NCBI RefSeq assembly: GCF_016446285.1
Contig: NZ_CP054140.1
Coordinates: 3,028,001-3,092,000, forward strand
Direction: 5' to 3'
Length of the DNA stretch: 64,000 bases
Source: Desulfobulbus oligotrophicus
Lineage (GTDB): Bacteria > Desulfobacterota > Desulfobulbia > Desulfobulbales > Desulfobulbaceae
The stretch's first letter is position 1. Every line of letters begins with the position of its first letter. This document shows, in pieces, positions 19,088 to 27,531 of this stretch. The translations under genes were made by a program, and so were the position numbers. The notes beneath the pieces are model-generated. The model was not told the DNA's origin. It was given only the letters and a program-made list of their open reading frames with translations, and made no database searches.

Positions 19088-19780
19088 ATGAAATTTCTGA
19101 ATCATCTTGAGGAATGGTTTGTTTCCTTTCTCATGGCCGGTGCCGTGCTGGTCATTTTCGTTGCAGTGGTCCATCGTTATGCTGCCGGGCTGCCGATCCC
19201 TGTGGTTCAGGATTGGCTGCTGACTATTAATCTTGGCTGGGCTCAGGAACTCTGCATCATCATGTTTGTCTGGATGGCAAAATTCGGTGCCGCCTACGGT
19301 GTTCGTACCGGTATCCATGTCGGTGTAGACGTGCTCGTCAACAAGCTGAATGTAAGAACCCGCGCTAAGTTCATTATCTTTGCCTTAAGTGCCGGTGCCT
19401 TTTTCACCGGCCTGGTTGCGGTACTCGGCTTTGACTTTATCTGGCATAACGGTATGCACTATGCTGTCTATAACATCTTAGGATTAAATGACGGCAGTCT
19501 GTTCGAAGGCCCGGTCACACCCGATCTCGAATGGCCGACATGGGCCGTTTACAGTGCGGTGCCACTGGGTTCTACACTGATGTGCTTTCGATTTCTTCAG
19601 GTTCTGGTGCGGTTCATCCGTACCGGCGAACTGCCACACCACGACCACAGCCATGTTGAAGGAGTCGATGAAACCATTCTGAGCCACACCCTTGATGAGG
19701 AAACAGAGGCTTCCGAAGGAGAAGGAACAGCTGTTGTCAAGACGACTCATGGAGAGGATGCAAAGGAGGCCAAGGCATGA
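19088..19780 (+). CDS. dctQ: TRAP transporter small permease (DctQ)
   Basis: A 230-aa membrane protein with the four-helix DctQ fold, including LGWAQELCIIMFVWMAKFGAAYGVR near residues 50-75 and a conserved GIHVGVDVLV. It is longer than a minimal DctQ (about 160-190 aa): an extra periplasmic loop lies around residues 120-155, and there is an acidic C-terminal tail. Its last 4 bp overlap the dctM start, implying translational coupling. Confidence 0.93.
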   Translation: MKFLNHLEEWFVSFLMAGAVLVIFVAVVHRYAAGLPIPVVQDWLLTINLGWAQELCIIMFVWMAKFGAAYGVRTGIHVGVDVLVNKLNVRTRAKFIIFALSAGAFFTGLVAVLGFDFIWHNGMHYAVYNILGLNDGSLFEGPVTPDLEWPTWAVYSAVPLGSTLMCFRFLQVLVRFIRTGELPHHDHSHVEGVDETILSHTLDEETEASEGEGTAVVKTTHGEDAKEAKA

Positions 19781-21060
19781 GTGCTCTCGTTATATTCAGT
19801 ATTCTACTCGCCCTGATGCTGACTGGAATGCCCATTTCAATTTCACTGGGGCTCACGGTCATGACATTCCTCTTTACCATGACCCACGTGCCTCTCCAGT
19901 CAATTGCTCTCAAACTTTTTTCCGGTATTGAAAAGTTTGAGATTATGGCCATCCCGTTTTTCATACTTGCCGGAAATTTTCTTACCCACGGAGGCGTTGC
20001 TCGGCGTATCATCAATTTCGCCACCTCGATAGTGGGCCACTTCTACGGTGGACTTGCGTTATCCGGTGTTGTCGCCTGTGCTCTCTTTGCTGCGGTTTCC
20101 GGCTCATCACCGGCTACAGTTGTAGCAATCGGTTCAATTCTTCTCCCCGGCATGGTTCAAGCCGGCTTTCCCATGCGTTTCGGAGCCGGTGTTATTGCCA
20201 CATCCGGTGCACTCGGGATACTCATCCCACCTTCCATCGTCATGGTAATGTACGCCATTGCCACCAACGCCTCCATTGGCGCCCTGTTTATGGCCGGTGT
20301 TATTCCGGGTCTTATCATGGCCTTTATGCTGGGTTGCATGACCTGGTACCGTGCCCGTAAATTCAATTACCCGCGTCAGCCGAAGGCATCATGGGGAGAA
20401 CGTCTTCGTACCTTTAAAGAATCGGCCTGGGGCCTGATGCTGATCATCGTGGTCATGGGTGGTATTTACTCAGGTATTTTCACCCCCACAGAGGCTGCGG
20501 CCATGAGTGCGGTATACGCCTTCTTTGTCTCAGTCTTTGTTTACAAAGATATGACACTCAAAGAGGTGCCCAAAGTCCTCCTCAGCTCGGCCAACATGTC
20601 GGCAATGTTGCTCTACATCATCACCAATGCCGTTATGTTCAGCTTTATTCTCGCAAATGAGAACATTCCCATGCAGCTCACCAGTTGGATGCTTGACAAA
20701 GGATTCGGCCCCATCGCCTTCCTGCTGGCAGTCAACTTTGTTCTCCTGATGGCCGGCAACTTCATGGAACCCTCATCGATCATGCTGATCTTCGCACCAA
20801 TAGTTTTTCCGGTTGCCATGAAGCTTGGCATCGATCCGATCCATCTCGGAATACTTATGGTTGTGAACATGGAAGTCGGCATGTGCCACCCCCCGGTGGG
20901 ACTGAACCTCTACGTTGCCTCCGGTTTAACGAAACTGGGTATCACCGAGCTGACCATAGCTGTCTGGCCGTGGCTGTTAACCATGCTGGTCTTTTTGGGT
21001 ATGGTAACATACATACCGATCATATCGACCTGGTTGCCGACTGTACTGGGTATGATGTAG
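19777..21060 (+). CDS. dctM: TRAP transporter large permease (DctM)
   Basis: This 427-aa DctM/SiaM permease of the ion-transporter superfamily has about 12 hydrophobic segments. Family motifs are GMPISISLGLTV, IPFFILAGNFLTHGG, VSGSSPATVVAIG and GILIPPSIVMVMYA, with a mirrored repeat in the second half (NFMEPSSIMLIFAPI, HPPVGLNLYV). It is the ion-coupled translocation channel of the tripartite transporter. It overlaps dctQ by 4 bp; a perfect terminator follows. Confidence 0.96.
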   Translation: MSALVIFSILLALMLTGMPISISLGLTVMTFLFTMTHVPLQSIALKLFSGIEKFEIMAIPFFILAGNFLTHGGVARRIINFATSIVGHFYGGLALSGVVACALFAAVSGSSPATVVAIGSILLPGMVQAGFPMRFGAGVIATSGALGILIPPSIVMVMYAIATNASIGALFMAGVIPGLIMAFMLGCMTWYRARKFNYPRQPKASWGERLRTFKESAWGLMLIIVVMGGIYSGIFTPTEAAAMSAVYAFFVSVFVYKDMTLKEVPKVLLSSANMSAMLLYIITNAVMFSFILANENIPMQLTSWMLDKGFGPIAFLLAVNFVLLMAGNFMEPSSIMLIFAPIVFPVAMKLGIDPIHLGILMVVNMEVGMCHPPVGLNLYVASGLTKLGITELTIAVWPWLLTMLVFLGMVTYIPIISTWLPTVLGMM

Positions 21061-21087
21061 CTGAATGTTTGTTGTGCTCAATCTCTT

Positions 21088-21126
21088 TAGAGGTTCTGTG
21101 GCCAGCCACAGAACCTCTATTTTTTT
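21088..21126 (+). terminator. Intrinsic terminator of dctPQM
   Basis: A perfect 15-bp stem (21088-21102 with 21105-21119) with a tiny CA loop, then ATTTTTTT. It ends 30 bp before the next start codon, so kamA must have its own promoter or rely on readthrough. Confidence 0.93.
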
Positions 21127-21156
21127 GAAACATACTGTAAGATCCGATCTCTTCCG

Positions 21157-22197
21157 ATGTCTCCTATCTCCGCAGAAACCTTCCTCACCACACCAGAAGC
21201 CGTTGCACAGGCACTCAACATCCCGGTTGAACCGCTGCGCGCAGTCCATGTAGTGTATCCACTTCGCATCAGCACCTATTATCTTAATCTTATACAACAG
21301 CATGGTTTGCCGCTTTGGAAACAAGCTGTACCTGACCTTTCGGAACTTACCGATACGGTTGGTTTAACCGACTCTTTAGGTGAAGAGTCCTTCAGCCCGG
21401 TACCCTGCGTCGTGCACAAGTATCCGGATCGGGCTCTTCTGCTTGTCAGTAACCAATGCGCCATGTACTGTCGTTTCTGCACGCGCAAGCGGAAGGTAGG
21501 CAAGCCTGAGATGGCAGTCGACGATGCTGCACTCACACAGGGTTTTCAGTACCTCAGCAACACCCAATGTATCTCCGACGTGTTGATCTCAGGCGGTGAT
21601 CCGCTGATGCTGAACACTGCACGATTGGAATGGATCATCCGGTCTTTGCGGGCCATTCCGCATATCGTGACCATTCGCATCGGCACCAGAGTTCCGTGTA
21701 CCCTGCCCTTGCGGGTTACACCAAAACTGGCCGCAATGCTCAAAAAGTATCATCCTCTTTACATAAACACCCATTTCAATCATCCGGCAGAAATCACACC
21801 GGAAGCGCAGCAGGCATGCACCTACCTCGCCGAGGCAGGTATTCCGCTCGGCTGTCAGACGGTGCTCCTGCGTGGAATAAATGACTCTCCAGCCATCATA
21901 AAAGAACTGCTCTACAGCCTCATCCGGATCAGAGTAAAACCCTACTATCTCTTTCAAGCCGACCAGGCAAAGGGGACTGCACATTTCCGAACAACAGTCG
22001 ACACCGGACTGAGTATTATGCGGGAGCTTATCGGCCACGTTACCGGTATGGCTATTCCGACTTTTGCTCTGGATGCACCGGGAGGAGGAGGGAAAATACC
22101 CCTGACTCCGGAATATATAACCCATAAGGGAGATACACTCGAATTTACGAACTATAAAGGTGAGCCCTACTCCTATCCTAATTGGATTGTTTCCTGA
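21157..22197 (+). CDS. KamA-family radical SAM lysine 2,3-aminomutase-like protein
   Basis: This 346-aa radical SAM/PLP enzyme binds its 4Fe-4S cluster at Cys101, Cys105 and Cys108 (QCAMYCRFCTRKRKVG). The SAM-binding GGD is in SDVLISGGDPLML, and the likely PLP lysine is Lys313 in DAPGGGGKIPL. It lacks the long C-terminal metal-binding/oligomerisation part of clostridial lysine 2,3-aminomutase, so by length it resembles the EpmB group that beta-lysylates elongation factor P. The PGGGGK motif is that of true KAM-type enzymes. No epmA, efp or beta-lysine acetyltransferase is in the window, so the substrate is open. Confidence 0.9.
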   Translation: MSPISAETFLTTPEAVAQALNIPVEPLRAVHVVYPLRISTYYLNLIQQHGLPLWKQAVPDLSELTDTVGLTDSLGEESFSPVPCVVHKYPDRALLLVSNQCAMYCRFCTRKRKVGKPEMAVDDAALTQGFQYLSNTQCISDVLISGGDPLMLNTARLEWIIRSLRAIPHIVTIRIGTRVPCTLPLRVTPKLAAMLKKYHPLYINTHFNHPAEITPEAQQACTYLAEAGIPLGCQTVLLRGINDSPAIIKELLYSLIRIRVKPYYLFQADQAKGTAHFRTTVDTGLSIMRELIGHVTGMAIPTFALDAPGGGGKIPLTPEYITHKGDTLEFTNYKGEPYSYPNWIVS

Positions 22198-22220
22198 CCT
22201 TTGTTTTCTTTTTTCCAGCT

Positions 22221-22248
22221 TTGACGAAGAGGTAAAATTTCATATAAT
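22221..22248 (+). promoter_or_regulatory. Promoter of the HDOD-GGDEF gene
   Basis: TTGACG (22221-22226), 16 bp, and a perfect TATAAT (22243-22248), giving a leader of about 35 nt before the ATG at 22290. Confidence 0.65.
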
Positions 22249-22289
22249 AATAAAGACGATTCTCATTCACACATCAACGGTCAGTCAGA

Positions 22290-23966
22290 ATGCAGACAAA
22301 TACACCGCCTCCTTCAATCGGGTCTGATACAAATAACTTGTCTCCCCAGACAGCAGCCGAGCCTCCCGTCCACACTGTTCACACCATCCTGAATTCAAAA
22401 AATCTCCCTACGCTTCCTGTTCTCGCCAGTAAACTGCTGGAACTCACTGCCTGCGAGGAGACAACGCTGGCTGAAATAGCCAATGTCATTGCCCAGGATA
22501 TTGCACTGTCCACCAAAATACTGCGGGTCGCCAATTCAGCCTTTTTCGCATTCCCGCAAAAGATCTCGACGATCAGCCAGGCAGTCTCAATCCTGGGCAC
22601 CAGTGCTGTTCGCAGTCTTGTCTTAAGTTTTTCATTTCTCTCCATCGGTAAAAAACAAAAACACTCTCTTTTTAATCTGGAGCAGTTTTGGGAACGCTCA
22701 CTTGTCCAAGCAACTGCGGCAAAACTGATTTCCGAACAGATGAGCAATCTGGATGGTGAGGAAGCGTTTACCTTAGGCTTGCTGCAGAATATCGGGAAAC
22801 TTGTACTTGCGATCACCTTGCCGTACCCCTACAATCAGGTGCTTGAACAGCTGCGAAAGCAACGCGTCCGTCCTGAAACAAATGACTCCATCGACATCAT
22901 TGCCACTGAACGGGAACTTGAACTCCGATTTACAGGGATAACACATACAGAGGTTGGTTACCACGTCGCTAAAACCTGGCGGCTTCCAGAGAATCTGCTT
23001 CTTTCCATCCGGTATCACCACTGTCCTGATGACTGCGGTGAAGACGGTTCGCAACACAAACAGATTATTTATGTAGCCTACCTGGCCAATATACTCTCTT
23101 TGTTATTCTACACAGATCAGCCGGAACGGTATCATAAACTCTTCCGTCAACAGGCGAAAAAGCTGCTCGGTTTAAGTACCGTTCGTGTCAACATGGTTTT
23201 AAAAACGATTGATAAGGTCTTTGGTCAATCAGCCCATTTTTTTGGCGTAAAAATTACACCGGTTAAACCGGTAGCTGAAATCCTGCAAGAAGCAAACCTC
23301 CGGCTCAGTCTGCTCAATCTCTCCTATGAAGAGATGAATCGTGAATTGATACAATCAAAGCTGGAATTAGAGCGGTTGACAAAAGAACTGGCTCAAAAAA
23401 ACCGAATGCTGGAGAATCTTGCCAATGTTGATGGCTTAACAGAAATCCACAATCATCGGTATTTTCAGAATTTTCTTGACTCGGAAATCAACCGGTCAAT
23501 ACGCACTGAACGACCGTTAGCCCTGCTTCTGGCTGATATTGATAATTTTAAAAATTTCAATGATACGTACGGCCACCAGACCGGAGACTTTCTTCTTAAA
23601 GAATTCGGCCGGGCCACGAAAGAGATCATACGTGAATATGATCTGATCGCGCGGTATGGCGGAGAAGAATTTGTCTATGTTTTCCCGGAAACATCTCAAG
23701 ATGAAGCCATGCTGATTGCTGAAAAAATCAGAAAGCACACTGAAGAGTATATCTTTAACGATACTCTCAACACCTATCAGATAACCATAAGTATTGGTGT
23801 GGCCCATGCTTCTTTTGCTGATGGCGCGATCAATAAAAACGATCTCATTGCCATGGCCGACAACGCGCTGTATGAAGCCAAAAACTCCGGACGTAACTGC
23901 GTGGTTCTTGGTTCAACAGTATCCAAGAAAAAGAAGCGGTGGTTCACATTTCCTGGTCCGAGGTAG
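22290..23966 (+). CDS. HDOD-domain diguanylate cyclase
   Basis: This 558-aa cytoplasmic signalling protein has an N-terminal HDOD domain (about 28-240; LPTLPVLASKLLELTA, ISTISQAVSILGTSAVRSLV). A coiled-coil linker follows (about 340-375), then a C-terminal GGDEF domain. The active-site loop is GGEEF (457-461), intact for c-di-GMP synthesis. An RxxD inhibitory site (REYD, 448-451) stands at the standard five-residue spacing, so product feedback is expected. NVDGLTEIHNHRYFQNFLD marks the start of the cyclase domain. It is monocistronic with its own promoter. The signal sensed by HDOD is unknown. Confidence 0.93.
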   Translation: MQTNTPPPSIGSDTNNLSPQTAAEPPVHTVHTILNSKNLPTLPVLASKLLELTACEETTLAEIANVIAQDIALSTKILRVANSAFFAFPQKISTISQAVSILGTSAVRSLVLSFSFLSIGKKQKHSLFNLEQFWERSLVQATAAKLISEQMSNLDGEEAFTLGLLQNIGKLVLAITLPYPYNQVLEQLRKQRVRPETNDSIDIIATERELELRFTGITHTEVGYHVAKTWRLPENLLLSIRYHHCPDDCGEDGSQHKQIIYVAYLANILSLLFYTDQPERYHKLFRQQAKKLLGLSTVRVNMVLKTIDKVFGQSAHFFGVKITPVKPVAEILQEANLRLSLLNLSYEEMNRELIQSKLELERLTKELAQKNRMLENLANVDGLTEIHNHRYFQNFLDSEINRSIRTERPLALLLADIDNFKNFNDTYGHQTGDFLLKEFGRATKEIIREYDLIARYGGEEFVYVFPETSQDEAMLIAEKIRKHTEEYIFNDTLNTYQITISIGVAHASFADGAINKNDLIAMADNALYEAKNSGRNCVVLGSTVSKKKKRWFTFPGPR

Positions 23967-24223
23967 CAGTATCATCTTAAGTGTCCCTCACGCACCGTCA
24001 CCATGGCTGTTGCTGTTCCCTGTCAATTTCTTCACCAGCCCTCTTTTTGCGCAGTATCCGCATAACGTATTATTCTGAAAAGAGAGTACACACCAGAAGG
24101 CATCCGATCAGAAAAAAAGAGCAATCTTGTGCGCTTTTGATACAGTACCAATCGAATGTCTGAATGTGTCTGTATACACTATCAAAACTATGCACGTTTT
24201 TTTACAACATGAAGGAGGGCATT

Positions 24224-25141
24224 ATGAAACCGCGTCGTTCTATTTTATCTGTTCCCGGTCACCTGCAAAAGATGCATGGGAAAGCGCAAGCCAGCAATGC
24301 AGATGTAATTATGCTTGATCTTGAGGACAGTGTCCCCATTGAAGAAAAGGCAAATGCCCGCGTGCAAGTCATTAACTCACTGCTTGATTTAGACTGGCAA
24401 CAAAAGACAATCACCGTACGGGTCAACTCCCTGGACACACCTTTTGCCTATCGCGATCTGCTCGAGGTTACCGAGCAGGCTGGTCATGTTGTCGAGGCGT
24501 TTGTTCTGCCGAAAGTCAATCATCCCGGAGACGTATATTTTGCCGACCGTCTTTTGAACGGGATAGAAATGAATATACAAACGATCACCGCACCCATCGG
24601 TCTTGAGGCATCAATAGAGACTGCTGAGGGACTACTCAACGCAGCTGAGATCATAAAGGCAAGTGAACGGGTGCAATCACTGGTTTTCGGGATAGCCGAC
24701 TACTCTGCCTCCATCGGTGCCCGCCTGGTCTCTATCTCCGGACATGGGGAAAAGGAAGAAGACCTCTATCCAGGGCACCGCTGGCATTTTGCCATCAGCA
24801 AGATGGTAATGCATGCGAAAGCACACGGTCTGCTGGCCATTGATGCTCCCTATGGCAACTTTAAGGATCCAGATGGGCTACGGCGCTCTACAGTGATGGC
24901 CGGCGCCTTGGGTTGTGATGGCAAATGGGCTATCCATCCGTCACAGATAGATGTTCTTAACGAGGTATTTACACCATCAGCCGATGAGATAGCGCTGGCG
25001 AAAAAGGTTATTAAAGCAAATGAAACAGCTCAAAGCCTGGGGAAAGGTGCCATCGCCGTGGAAGGAAGGATGGTCGACCAGGCAACCGTTCGCCTGGCCT
25101 CCAAACTATGTGAACAGGCAAAGTATCTGGGGTTGCTTTAA
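24224..25141 (+). CDS. CitE-like CoA-ester lyase (HpcH/HpaI aldolase superfamily)
   Basis: This 305-aa TIM barrel starts MKPRRSILSVPGHLQKM and has the metal-site and substrate motifs MLDLEDSVPIEEK, VRVNSLDTPFAYRD and APIGLEASIETAEG. Relatives are citrate lyase beta, malyl-CoA/citramalyl-CoA lyase and malyl-CoA thioesterase. No citrate lyase alpha or gamma subunit is adjacent, so it is more likely a stand-alone malyl-CoA or citramalyl-CoA lyase. The ATG at 24224 has a GAAGGAGGG site; the frame is open further upstream without support. It converges on oadA across a shared terminator. Confidence 0.88.
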   Translation: MKPRRSILSVPGHLQKMHGKAQASNADVIMLDLEDSVPIEEKANARVQVINSLLDLDWQQKTITVRVNSLDTPFAYRDLLEVTEQAGHVVEAFVLPKVNHPGDVYFADRLLNGIEMNIQTITAPIGLEASIETAEGLLNAAEIIKASERVQSLVFGIADYSASIGARLVSISGHGEKEEDLYPGHRWHFAISKMVMHAKAHGLLAIDAPYGNFKDPDGLRRSTVMAGALGCDGKWAIHPSQIDVLNEVFTPSADEIALAKKVIKANETAQSLGKGAIAVEGRMVDQATVRLASKLCEQAKYLGLL

Positions 25142-25193
25142 TAAGCGGATTGGGGCACCCGGCAACACATTTCGATTCCTGTACACCCAAATA

Positions 25194-25223
25194 AAAAAAG
25201 GGGCCATAAAAGGCCCCTTTTTT
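25194..25223. terminator. Bidirectional terminator between citE-like gene and oadA
   Basis: AAAAAAGGGGCC and GGCCCCTTTTTT form a perfect 12-bp palindromic stem around ATAAAA, giving a T-run after the stem on both strands. It serves the convergent genes on either side. Confidence 0.93.
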
Positions 25224-25242
25224 CATGAGCAGCAGACTACTG

Positions 25243-27222
25243 TTAACCGATTACTGCAAGAACGGTATTGATAGCAACAGAATCGCCTGAGTTGCAGAGC
25301 AGCTGTTTTACAGTACCGTCACATGGTGAACCAAGGTTGTTTTCCATCTTCATTGCCTCGAGTACGAGGATAGGATCGCCGGCCTTAACAGCATCACCTA
25401 CGTTAACCAGATTCTTTATAACCAAACCCGGCATAGGTGCTACCAGAGGAGTCCCCCCCTCTACAGCGGGTGCAGGTGCAGCAGCTGGGGCGGCTGCAGG
25501 GGCAGCGGCTGGAGCGGCTGCAGGGGCAGCTGCGGCGGGCTTAGGTGCAGCTACAGCAGGACGTGGTGCAGCGGCAACCATCGGCTGGAAATCACCGGTC
25601 GGATCAACTTCAACGTTAAAATATTCACCGTCAACGAACACGTTGAATGTGCGAACATTGTCGGTCTTTTCGGGAGCTTCGGCCTTTGGCTCAACAAGCT
25701 TGCCGGCCTTTGCCTTGGCAATCATCTCGTCTCGTTTCTTAACCTCATCCAAGGTCAGCGGCTTAACTTCAGCAGGTGCAGGCACTACACCGTATTTCCA
25801 CTCCAGGAATTTCTTGCCGGTTACCGGATACAGTGCATAAAGCACCAGATCATCCATATCCTTGGCAAGATCACCAATTTCCTGCTTGGCTTTTTCGAGC
25901 TCAGGCTCAATCACCTCAGCCGGTCGACAGGTGATCGGAGTCTCTCCGCGAGAGTATCCCTTCAGTGCCTTCTTCTGCAGTTCAGCATCAATCGGTACCG
26001 CTGTTTTTCCATACAGGCCGTAGCACAGATCTTTAACCTGAGCTGTGATCATCTTGTAACGCTCTTCCGGAGTGTCAAAAAGAACGTTGTTCACGGTCTG
26101 AATACCAACGATCTGGCTGGTTGGGGTAACCAGAGGAATCTGGCCGAGTTCTTTACGAACACGAGGCAGTTCTTTATACACCTCATCAATCTTATCAAGA
26201 GCATCCATCTCGCGCAGCTGATTGACCAGGTTGGAGAGCATTCCACCGGGGGTCTGATGCAGAAGCACGTTGATGTCGATGGTGGAAAGCTTGGAGTCGT
26301 CAAGAAGATGCTTATATTTCGGCATAACTTCTTTCTCAAGGATCTCATTGATCTGAGCAAGCTTTTTGATGTCAAAACCTGTGTCACGGTTTGTACCGAG
26401 CAGTGCCATTACCAGCGGTTCAACAGCTGGATGAGCAGTGCGGAAAGCATACGGTGTCATACAGGTGTCAACAATATCCACCCCGGCCTCAATAGCCTTC
26501 AGATGACTCATGGATGCCATACCTGAAGTAAAGTGGCTGTGCAGATGAACCGGAGTTTTGGAAACTTCCTTAATAGCCTTCACAATAGCATAGGCATCAT
26601 AAGGTGCGATAAGACCAGCCATATCCTTGATACAAATGGAATCCGCCCCCATGGCATCCAGATCCTTGGCTTTGTTCACATAGTACTCAAGATTGTAAAC
26701 ATCACCGCCTAATCTGGGTTCGGTCAAACTGTAGCAGATGCAGCCCTGAAAATGCTTACCAGACGCCTTGATGGCCTTAACAACGGTTTCAAAGTTCCGA
26801 TAGTCGTTCAGTGCATCAAAGGTTCGGAAAATATCCATGCCATTTGCAACAGCGCGTTCAACAAAAGCAGTGGCTGTATCATCGGCATAGTTCCGATAGC
26901 CCACCAGGTTTTGCGCGCGCAGAAGCATGGAGAAAGGGGTCTTCTTTATATATCGTTTAAGTGTGCGGAGTCGCTCCCATGGATCCTCATTCAGGTACCG
27001 ATGCATGGTATCAAATGTGGCCCCGCCCCAAGTCTCAAGAGCCCAAAAACCAACCTCGTCCATCAATTCAGCAACCGGAATCATATCTTCGGTCCGACCG
27101 CGAGTGGCGAACAGAGATTGGTGACCATCACGGAAACTGAGGTCCATCACCTTGACCGGATGTTCAGCTGCTGGCCGGTCGGTAGCATAATTCATAGCGG
27201 TCATTTTTACTTGGTCGCTCAT
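25243..27222 (-). CDS. oadA: Biotin-containing carboxyltransferase (pyruvate carboxylase B/oxaloacetate decarboxylase alpha type)
   Basis: This 659-aa protein has three parts. A carboxyltransferase TIM barrel (about 20-320) carries DLSFRDGHQSLFATR and the metal-binding HLHSH. The conserved PYC/OADA domain follows (about 330-510), and then a biotinyl domain with Lys625 in LEAMKMENN. A hinge of repeated Ala-Pro blocks (about residues 555-585) separates the biotinyl arm. It moves CO2 between biotin and pyruvate/oxaloacetate. It is the last gene of a sucC-sucD-mmdA-small protein-oadA operon. With MmdA it can form a methylmalonyl-CoA:pyruvate transcarboxylase. No membrane beta subunit (sodium pump) is nearby, which argues against a decarboxylase pump. 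Confidence 0.93.
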   Translation of the reverse strand: MSDQVKMTAMNYATDRPAAEHPVKVMDLSFRDGHQSLFATRGRTEDMIPVAELMDEVGFWALETWGGATFDTMHRYLNEDPWERLRTLKRYIKKTPFSMLLRAQNLVGYRNYADDTATAFVERAVANGMDIFRTFDALNDYRNFETVVKAIKASGKHFQGCICYSLTEPRLGGDVYNLEYYVNKAKDLDAMGADSICIKDMAGLIAPYDAYAIVKAIKEVSKTPVHLHSHFTSGMASMSHLKAIEAGVDIVDTCMTPYAFRTAHPAVEPLVMALLGTNRDTGFDIKKLAQINEILEKEVMPKYKHLLDDSKLSTIDINVLLHQTPGGMLSNLVNQLREMDALDKIDEVYKELPRVRKELGQIPLVTPTSQIVGIQTVNNVLFDTPEERYKMITAQVKDLCYGLYGKTAVPIDAELQKKALKGYSRGETPITCRPAEVIEPELEKAKQEIGDLAKDMDDLVLYALYPVTGKKFLEWKYGVVPAPAEVKPLTLDEVKKRDEMIAKAKAGKLVEPKAEAPEKTDNVRTFNVFVDGEYFNVEVDPTGDFQPMVAAAPRPAVAAPKPAAAAPAAAPAAAPAAAPAAAPAPAVEGGTPLVAPMPGLVIKNLVNVGDAVKAGDPILVLEAMKMENNLGSPCDGTVKQLLCNSGDSVAINTVLAVIG

Positions 27223-27277
27223 TTCAAAATCTCCCTGTTGTGCGTTGTCGTTAAACGTTCAATTGTTGAAAGACCTA

Positions 27278-27475
27278 TCAGAAGGCTTTCATCTGGATCA
27301 GCCTACGAAAATTCATAATATCCTGACGGCCGGCGATCGCCCACAGACTAGGTCCGGCTTGTGCAGCAGATCGAGCAGCAGCGAGCTGAGCCTGATATGC
27401 CGCCTCTTCCTCCTGCATTATATAGGCGTTAACAGCCGCAAGGGCAGCAGCCAACTTCTTATTTTTTTGTGCCAT
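27278..27475 (-). CDS. 65-aa putative small subunit of the acyl-CoA carboxyltransferase
   Basis: The N-terminal half (KKLAAALAAVNAYIMQEEEA) is a predicted amphipathic helix. The C-terminus WAIAGRQDIMNFRRLIQMK resembles the tail seen on small accessory subunits of biotin-dependent decarboxylases and acyl-CoA carboxylases (OadG/MmdC-like, with the W...GRQ..M..R pattern). Unlike OadG it has no membrane helix. It sits 57 bp after mmdA and 56 bp before oadA, as expected of a linker subunit that joins the two catalytic components. That role is inferred from position and tail. Confidence 0.78.
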   Translation of the reverse strand: MAQKNKKLAAALAAVNAYIMQEEEAAYQAQLAAARSAAQAGPSLWAIAGRQDIMNFRRLIQMKAF

Positions 27476-27531
27476 TGATCATCCTCTGATTTTTTGAAGG
27501 CCCGGCAATAAGCCGAGCCTATGAAGAGTAC

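Noticed and set aside
25430-25590. The GC-rich repeat in oadA as a separate repeat element
   Set aside because: It simply encodes the Ala-Pro hinge common before biotinyl domains.
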